Assembly (NCBI GenBank): GCA_903860995.1
Contig: CAIOSS010000921.1
Location: forward strand, 1 to 25,056
Direction: 5' to 3'
From: an uncultured delta proteobacterium
Lineage (GTDB): Bacteria > Myxococcota_A > Polyangia > Polyangiales > Ga0077539
Length of the DNA stretch: 25,056 nt
The translations under genes and the position numbers were made by a program. Of the stretch, positions 21,321 through 25,056 are shown piece by piece; position 1 is the stretch's first letter, and each line of letters starts with the position of its first letter. A model generated the notes under the pieces. That model was not told the origin of the DNA, did not search any database, and worked only from the letters and a program-made list of their open reading frames with translations.

Positions 21321-23729
21321 TCAGCGCGAGGACGGTGACGTCGAGCACCGCGCGCAGGGCCTCGACGGTGGCCCGCTCGGGCGTCTCGGCGAGCATCTCC
21401 GCCGCCGCGCCCCCAGCGCCACCGCGCCCAGCAGCATCCAGCTCGCTCCACCCATGGCCCCGCGCCCGCTGCCGACCACACCGCAGCCGCAGCCCGATCC
21501 GCCCGCGTCCGTCGTCGGCCCTCCGCGGATCAGCCGCACCGCGTCTTCCGTCGGCACCAGCCGGGGCCCTTCGTCGGCCACCACCACCGCCGCCGCGCGC
21601 ACCATCTCCACCCGCAGCTCGACCGGCGCAGGGTCGGCGCTCTCGGGCTCTCCCACCACGCGCGCCCGCACCTCCACCCGGTGCTCACCCTCCATCGCGA
21701 AGGTCGGCGCCGTCACGTCGAGCCACGGACCGGGCGCCCACCGCGACCAGGTCATCCCGTCGACCCGCGTCGCGTACTCGTGCGCCTGTTCGCTCACCGC
21801 CGACGCGCCCGGCGCCACGCGCACCCGCACCCGCGCGGTGTCGCTCACCGGGTCGACGCCCAGCACGCTCGCGTCCGTCTCCGCGACCGCCACGCTCGGC
21901 CTCGCCGCCCGCCGGTACCGCAGGTCCATGAACAACCCCAGGAACCTCGACCCGCCCTCCTCGACGGCGCGCAGCCCGCCCTCCGGCAGCTCGATGGCCA
22001 CCGTCCCCACGGGCATCCCCATGGCGCCCGGCACCGGAATCGACGGGATCGCGATCGTCGGAATGCTCCCCGCGAGCATCCCCACGGCGGTGCCCAGCAG
22101 CGCGTCGAAGGACACCGCCAGCCGCGCCGTCGGGTCGCTCACCAGCGCCGACCCCGTCACCACCGTGGCCGCCGTGGTCACCCGCCCGAGCGACGGCCGC
22201 AAGCCGCCCGCGTCGCGCTGCAGCGTGAGCGGCGCCGTCACGTCCGTGGTCACCGTCAGCGCCCGCACGTAGCGCTCCTCGGACCACACCATCACATCGA
22301 GCGCGAGCCGCTCGAAGCGCAGCGTGAGCGCGGGGTTGACCCCCGGCGTCATGGTCACCGTCGGCGGACGCTGCGGCCGCAACACCAGCGCCACCGGCCC
22401 CGACGCCGACGGAAACAGGATGTTGCGCAGCGACGGGACGATCACCGAGAAGGTCCCCGAGGTGAGCTGCTGCGACAGCGAGCTGGTCACCCCGAGGCAG
22501 AAGGTGCCCGCGTCCCAGAGCTGGAAGAGCGCGTGGTTGAGGAACGTCTCCGAGAGGCCCACCGCAAGGTCGGACACCCGCGCGCTCCCTGGCGCCTCAT
22601 TCTGCCGCAGCGCCGCCCACTGGGGGATCTCCGCCACCGGGGGCTCCACCCTCCGCGGCACGCAGCTGTTGTGACCCAGCGACTGCGCCACCCCGAACAC
22701 GTTGAGGGTCATCCCCTGCGCGGTCACCTCCGCGTCGCGCGCCGCGTCACCCGCCGCGATCACCAGCGCCGACTGCGCGCGCACCCCCGGGCTTACCGAG
22801 GCGAGTAATCCCCCCACGTTGCCCGCGAGCTCGACCCCGAGCAGCGACGGCACCAGCGCGTTGTCCGCATAACGGCAGCGGGTCCCGTCCGCCCGCGTCC
22901 CCGTCGGGCACCCCGGCGGCGTCGGCATCGAGGTCTGGCTGAGGGCGTCCTGGATGGGCCCGAGCGCCCCGCCGAGGGCCCCGCGGAAGGCCCCGCTGAT
23001 GGTGCCGCGCAGCACCGGGAGCAGCCCGCAGAGACCGCCGCCCGAGCAGCCCACCCAGGCGTCGTCGAAGCCCTCGCCGGGCGTCTCCTCGACCACCTCC
23101 CGCGCCCCCATCGAGGGCACCAGCTCGGCCCGGAAGTAGTTGCGCCGCTCGGGGTGCGTGTCGCGCCGGATGGCGATCGCCGTCCGCAGGCCGATGTACC
23201 GCCGGGCCCCGCGCGCAGTGTCGATGGTGAGCGTGGTGTCGATGCCGTCGGCGCACCCGCCGCACATGCTGTTGCAGAACAGCGTGCACGTCCGCAGCGG
23301 GATCTCCCCCCGGATGCCGATGCGCGCCCGCACCTCGATGCGGTCGGGCGCCACGAAGAACAGCTCCAGCGGCGGCGGCGAGGTGGGCAGCACCAGGTCG
23401 AGCCCGCAGGTGCCGCCGCGGCACACCACGTAGCGCCCCACCCCGAAGTCCCCGGTGACCACCGGGATGGGAAGCCTCCCCCCGGTGGCGCCCAGCAGCA
23501 GGTCGCCCCCGAGCTGCGACACGTTGCGCAGCCCCTGGTCGGTCACCCGCACCTGAAGCGCCCGCCCCACCCGCGTCTCCGGCGTCACGGGATAGCCGCC
23601 CGCGATGGGCCCGAGCCCGGTGCCCGCGCACGACGAGCAGCCCCCGCCGCTGCACCCGGCGACCACCATGGCCATCACCATCAACCGAAGCAGCGAGACG
23701 ACCTCGGCGAGCGTCACGGGTGTACCCAT
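21321..23729 (-). CDS. Large surface protein with N-terminal lipobox and C-terminal MYXO-CTERM-like tag
   Basis: This 802-residue protein has a signal at 1-25 (LLRLMVMAMVVAGC, lipobox VAGC, Cys26), followed by GGGCSSC. The body (about 35-640) is rich in beta-like sequence with scattered Cys (CTLFCNSMCGGC at 147-158). An Ig/FN3-like module lies at about 650-735 (HEYATRVDGMTWSRW, then FAMEGEHRVEVRARV). At 746-778 a MYXO-CTERM-like tag is visible: GCGCG, Gly-rich spacer, hydrophobic ASWMLLGAVALGA and RRRR. Such tags end a protein at the Arg run, but here 24 more residues (CSPRRPSGPPSRP…) follow to the stop, probably because the original stop was lost. Two anchors in one protein is odd. The start ATG has no ribosome site. 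The amidohydrolase at 23812 diverges. Function unknown; outer-surface location inferred. Confidence 0.82.
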   Translation of the reverse strand: MGTPVTLAEVVSLLRLMVMAMVVAGCSGGGCSSCAGTGLGPIAGGYPVTPETRVGRALQVRVTDQGLRNVSQLGGDLLLGATGGRLPIPVVTGDFGVGRYVVCRGGTCGLDLVLPTSPPPLELFFVAPDRIEVRARIGIRGEIPLRTCTLFCNSMCGGCADGIDTTLTIDTARGARRYIGLRTAIAIRRDTHPERRNYFRAELVPSMGAREVVEETPGEGFDDAWVGCSGGGLCGLLPVLRGTISGAFRGALGGALGPIQDALSQTSMPTPPGCPTGTRADGTRCRYADNALVPSLLGVELAGNVGGLLASVSPGVRAQSALVIAAGDAARDAEVTAQGMTLNVFGVAQSLGHNSCVPRRVEPPVAEIPQWAALRQNEAPGSARVSDLAVGLSETFLNHALFQLWDAGTFCLGVTSSLSQQLTSGTFSVIVPSLRNILFPSASGPVALVLRPQRPPTVTMTPGVNPALTLRFERLALDVMVWSEERYVRALTVTTDVTAPLTLQRDAGGLRPSLGRVTTAATVVTGSALVSDPTARLAVSFDALLGTAVGMLAGSIPTIAIPSIPVPGAMGMPVGTVAIELPEGGLRAVEEGGSRFLGLFMDLRYRRAARPSVAVAETDASVLGVDPVSDTARVRVRVAPGASAVSEQAHEYATRVDGMTWSRWAPGPWLDVTAPTFAMEGEHRVEVRARVVGEPESADPAPVELRVEMVRAAAVVVADEGPRLVPTEDAVRLIRGGPTTDAGGSGCGCGVVGSGRGAMGGASWMLLGAVALGARRRRCSPRRPSGPPSRPCARCSTSPSSR
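21396..21497 (-). other. MYXO-CTERM-like sorting tag
   Basis: Within the large surface protein, residues 745-778 have the three parts of a MYXO-CTERM signal: a Cys-containing motif (GCGCG), a hydrophobic span and a cluster of four Arg. In Myxococcota this tag is processed by an intramembrane protease (myxosortase) and leads to display on the cell surface. Match is by pattern only. Confidence 0.65.
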
Positions 23730-23811
23730 AGGACCGACTGCGTATCACGGACCGCCCCCGCCCCGTCGGTGACGCCACCCCCGCCATCTGATAGGCGTCT
23801 CCCGAGGCACC

Positions 23812-24825
23812 ATGTACCCCACCCGCTTCGACTCCCTGCGCGACCTCACGAAGCTCCCCTGGTTCGAGCTCCGCGACGGGCGCGTGGTGGTGAGCGACCC
23901 CTCCGTCGGCACCGCCATCGACACGCACACGCACCTCGCGCTGTCCTTCGTGCGCCCCAACCAGGTCGACCTCCAGCGCGGCCACGCGCAGACCGAGCAC
24001 TACCTCCCGGCCGACCGCGCCTTCGACCTCGACGTCTACGTCAACAAGAACTTCCTCCCGGCCGACCTGCACCGCATGGAGCGCGACCTCTCCCTCGGCG
24101 CCCTCACCGGCGGCGGCATGCGCGCGACGCACACCGTGCCCAACCTCACCCGCGAGATGGGCGAGCTCCAGGTCGCCCAGTCGGTGCTGCTCCCCATCGA
24201 CTGGCCCGTGCTCTCCGACAACGCCACCACCTGGCTCGACGCCATCCGCGGCGACCAGCGGCTCATCGGCTTCGGCTCGGTGCACCCCTACAACCCCCGC
24301 ATGGAGGCGACGCTCGACCGGCAGATCGCCCTCGGCGCCCGCGGCATCAAGGTGCACCCCGCGGTGCAGCTCGTGCGGCCCGACGACGGCCGCGCGATGA
24401 AGCTCTACCGGCTCTGCGGCGAGCGCGACATCCCGGTGTTCTGGCACTGCGGCCCGGTCGACATCGAGCCCCCCATCGGGCGCTACCTCTCGCAGGTGCG
24501 CCACTACGAGAAGGCCATCGCCGAGAACCCGCGCACCACCTTCGTGCTCGGCCACTCCGGCGCGCTCCAGATGGACACCGCCATCGGCTACGCGAAGCGC
24601 TACCCCAACGTGTGGCTGGAGATCGCCTCGCAGTCGCTCAGCAACGTGCGCCGGCTGGTCGAGCAGGCCCCCGGCGACCGCGTGATGTTCGGCACCGACT
24701 GGCCCTTCTATCACCAGGCCATCGGGCTCGCGAAGGTGTTCATCGCCACCGAAGGGAACGACGACGCCCGCCGCGCGCTGCTCCGCGGCAACGCCGCCCG
24801 CCTGCTCAAGCTCGACCGCGCGTGA
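23812..24825 (+). CDS. Metal-dependent amidohydrolase (TIM-barrel, amidohydrolase-2-like)
   Basis: This 337-residue soluble protein carries the hydrolase/decarboxylase metal-site pattern of the amidohydrolase-2 family: DTHTHL (37-42, His39 and His41), GIKVHP (178-183, Lys180/His182), FWHCGP (210-215, His212), LGHSG (246-250, His248) and FGTDWP (293-298, Asp296). The order and spacing fit a (beta/alpha)8 barrel. The last residues ALLRGNAARLLKLD match the family's 'i..gNa.rll.l' end. No substrate can be named; relatives include aminocarboxymuconate-semialdehyde decarboxylase and lactone hydrolases. An extra segment of about 40 residues after the HxH motif (47-95) is longer than usual. GAGG lies six bases before the ATG. 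It diverges from the large surface protein (82-bp gap) and is followed by a lipoprotein gene on the same strand. Confidence 0.92.
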   Translation: MYPTRFDSLRDLTKLPWFELRDGRVVVSDPSVGTAIDTHTHLALSFVRPNQVDLQRGHAQTEHYLPADRAFDLDVYVNKNFLPADLHRMERDLSLGALTGGGMRATHTVPNLTREMGELQVAQSVLLPIDWPVLSDNATTWLDAIRGDQRLIGFGSVHPYNPRMEATLDRQIALGARGIKVHPAVQLVRPDDGRAMKLYRLCGERDIPVFWHCGPVDIEPPIGRYLSQVRHYEKAIAENPRTTFVLGHSGALQMDTAIGYAKRYPNVWLEIASQSLSNVRRLVEQAPGDRVMFGTDWPFYHQAIGLAKVFIATEGNDDARRALLRGNAARLLKLDRA

Positions 24826-24881
24826 CCCCCGCGCGCCTTGCACCCGCGCGCCCGCTGTGGGCCTCCTACCCGTCAGCCCCG

Positions 24882-25056
24882 ATGCGCGCCCTCGCCCTCC
24901 CGCTCGTCCTCACCCTCGCCGCGTGCAGCGCCCCCGCGCCCGCCGCCACGCCCGCGCGTGACGCCGCAGCCGACGTCACCGCCGACGTCACCGCCGACGT
25001 CACCGCCGACGCCACCGCCGACGACGCGGGCGACCCCTGCGCGAGCCGCCCCGCCG
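24882..25056 (+). CDS. Lipoprotein with Asp-Val-Thr-Ala repeat linker (3' end outside window)
   Basis: Only 58 codons are in the window. The N-terminus MRALALPLVLTLAAC is a textbook lipoprotein signal with lipobox LAAC (Cys15). It is followed by a Pro/Ala linker and then a tandem ADVT repeat (ADVTADVTADVTADATADD). The same design, lipidated Cys then Asp/Val/Ala repeats, is seen in the lipoprotein at 19145. The folded domain lies beyond the window. It begins 56 bp after the amidohydrolase stop; no ribosome site is seen. Confidence 0.72.
   Translation, partial: MRALALPLVLTLAACSAPAPAATPARDAAADVTADVTADVTADATADDAGDPCASRPA
24969..25016. repeat. 12-bp tandem repeat, four copies
   Basis: Unit gccgacgtcacc is repeated at 24969, 24981, 24993 and 25005 (the last with one change, gccgacgccacc), followed by a partial copy. 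It encodes ADVT units of the lipoprotein linker in frame. Confidence 0.85.

Noticed and set aside
21016..21396. Minus-strand frame starting MLAETPERATVEALRAV at 21396
   Set aside because: The first ~28 residues look protein-like, but there is no ribosome site at usable spacing and the rest is antisense to the 20594 gene. It may be a scrap left by a rearrangement but cannot be called a gene.

Overview
This is a very GC-rich (roughly 70-75% by eye), gene-dense window from what is most likely a member of the phylum Myxococcota. The evidence is two PEGA/linker-type Ser/Thr protein kinases, an AgmX/PglI C-terminal domain protein, a MYXO-CTERM-like surface tag, TPR proteins with C-terminal membrane hairpins, and several lipoproteins with Asp/Ala/Val-rich linkers. 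I see no rRNA, tRNA, insertion sequence, integrase, CRISPR array or replication origin. About 22 genes can be supported. Two are cut by the window ends and one is a probable remnant.

Layout. 1-2641 (minus) holds a LysR regulator, glyQ (glycyl-tRNA synthetase alpha) and a secreted TPR protein whose GTG start overlaps the glyQ stop; no glyS follows. A DoxX-like membrane protein (2750) diverges from the LysR gene. 3179-5831 holds an AgmX/PglI-domain envelope protein (minus) and three uncharacterised plus-strand genes. 5825-14085 is a signalling/envelope block. A Ser/Thr kinase with a PEGA tail lies at one edge (minus) and a second, tail-anchored Ser/Thr kinase at the other (minus). Between them on the plus strand are a subtilisin-like protease fused to a multi-pass membrane domain, a TPR/PEGA-like membrane protein and a small exported membrane protein.

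14189-16810 is an anion/carbon module. A universal stress protein diverges from a tight plus-strand operon of bestrophin-type channel, beta-carbonic anhydrase and flavin-reductase-fold protein. 16811-19029 (minus) carries holA (DNA polymerase III delta) behind a cysteine-rich lipoprotein. 19145-21400 looks like an accessory pocket: a propeller-like lipoprotein, a frame that is open but lacks a start codon, and an orphan gene, with looser codon use than the neighbours. 21321-23729 (minus) encodes a large surface protein with both an N-terminal lipobox and a C-terminal MYXO-CTERM-like tag. A metal-dependent amidohydrolase and the start of another repeat-linker lipoprotein close the window.

The clearest functional couplings are the bestrophin-carbonic anhydrase operon, a probable bicarbonate handling unit, and the two kinases, which share RAPTP motifs in their linkers. 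Several starts lack a Shine-Dalgarno sequence but have a TAnnnT-like box 6-9 bases upstream, suggesting leaderless mRNAs. All functional calls are from reading sequence and remembered family motifs; no database search was possible.
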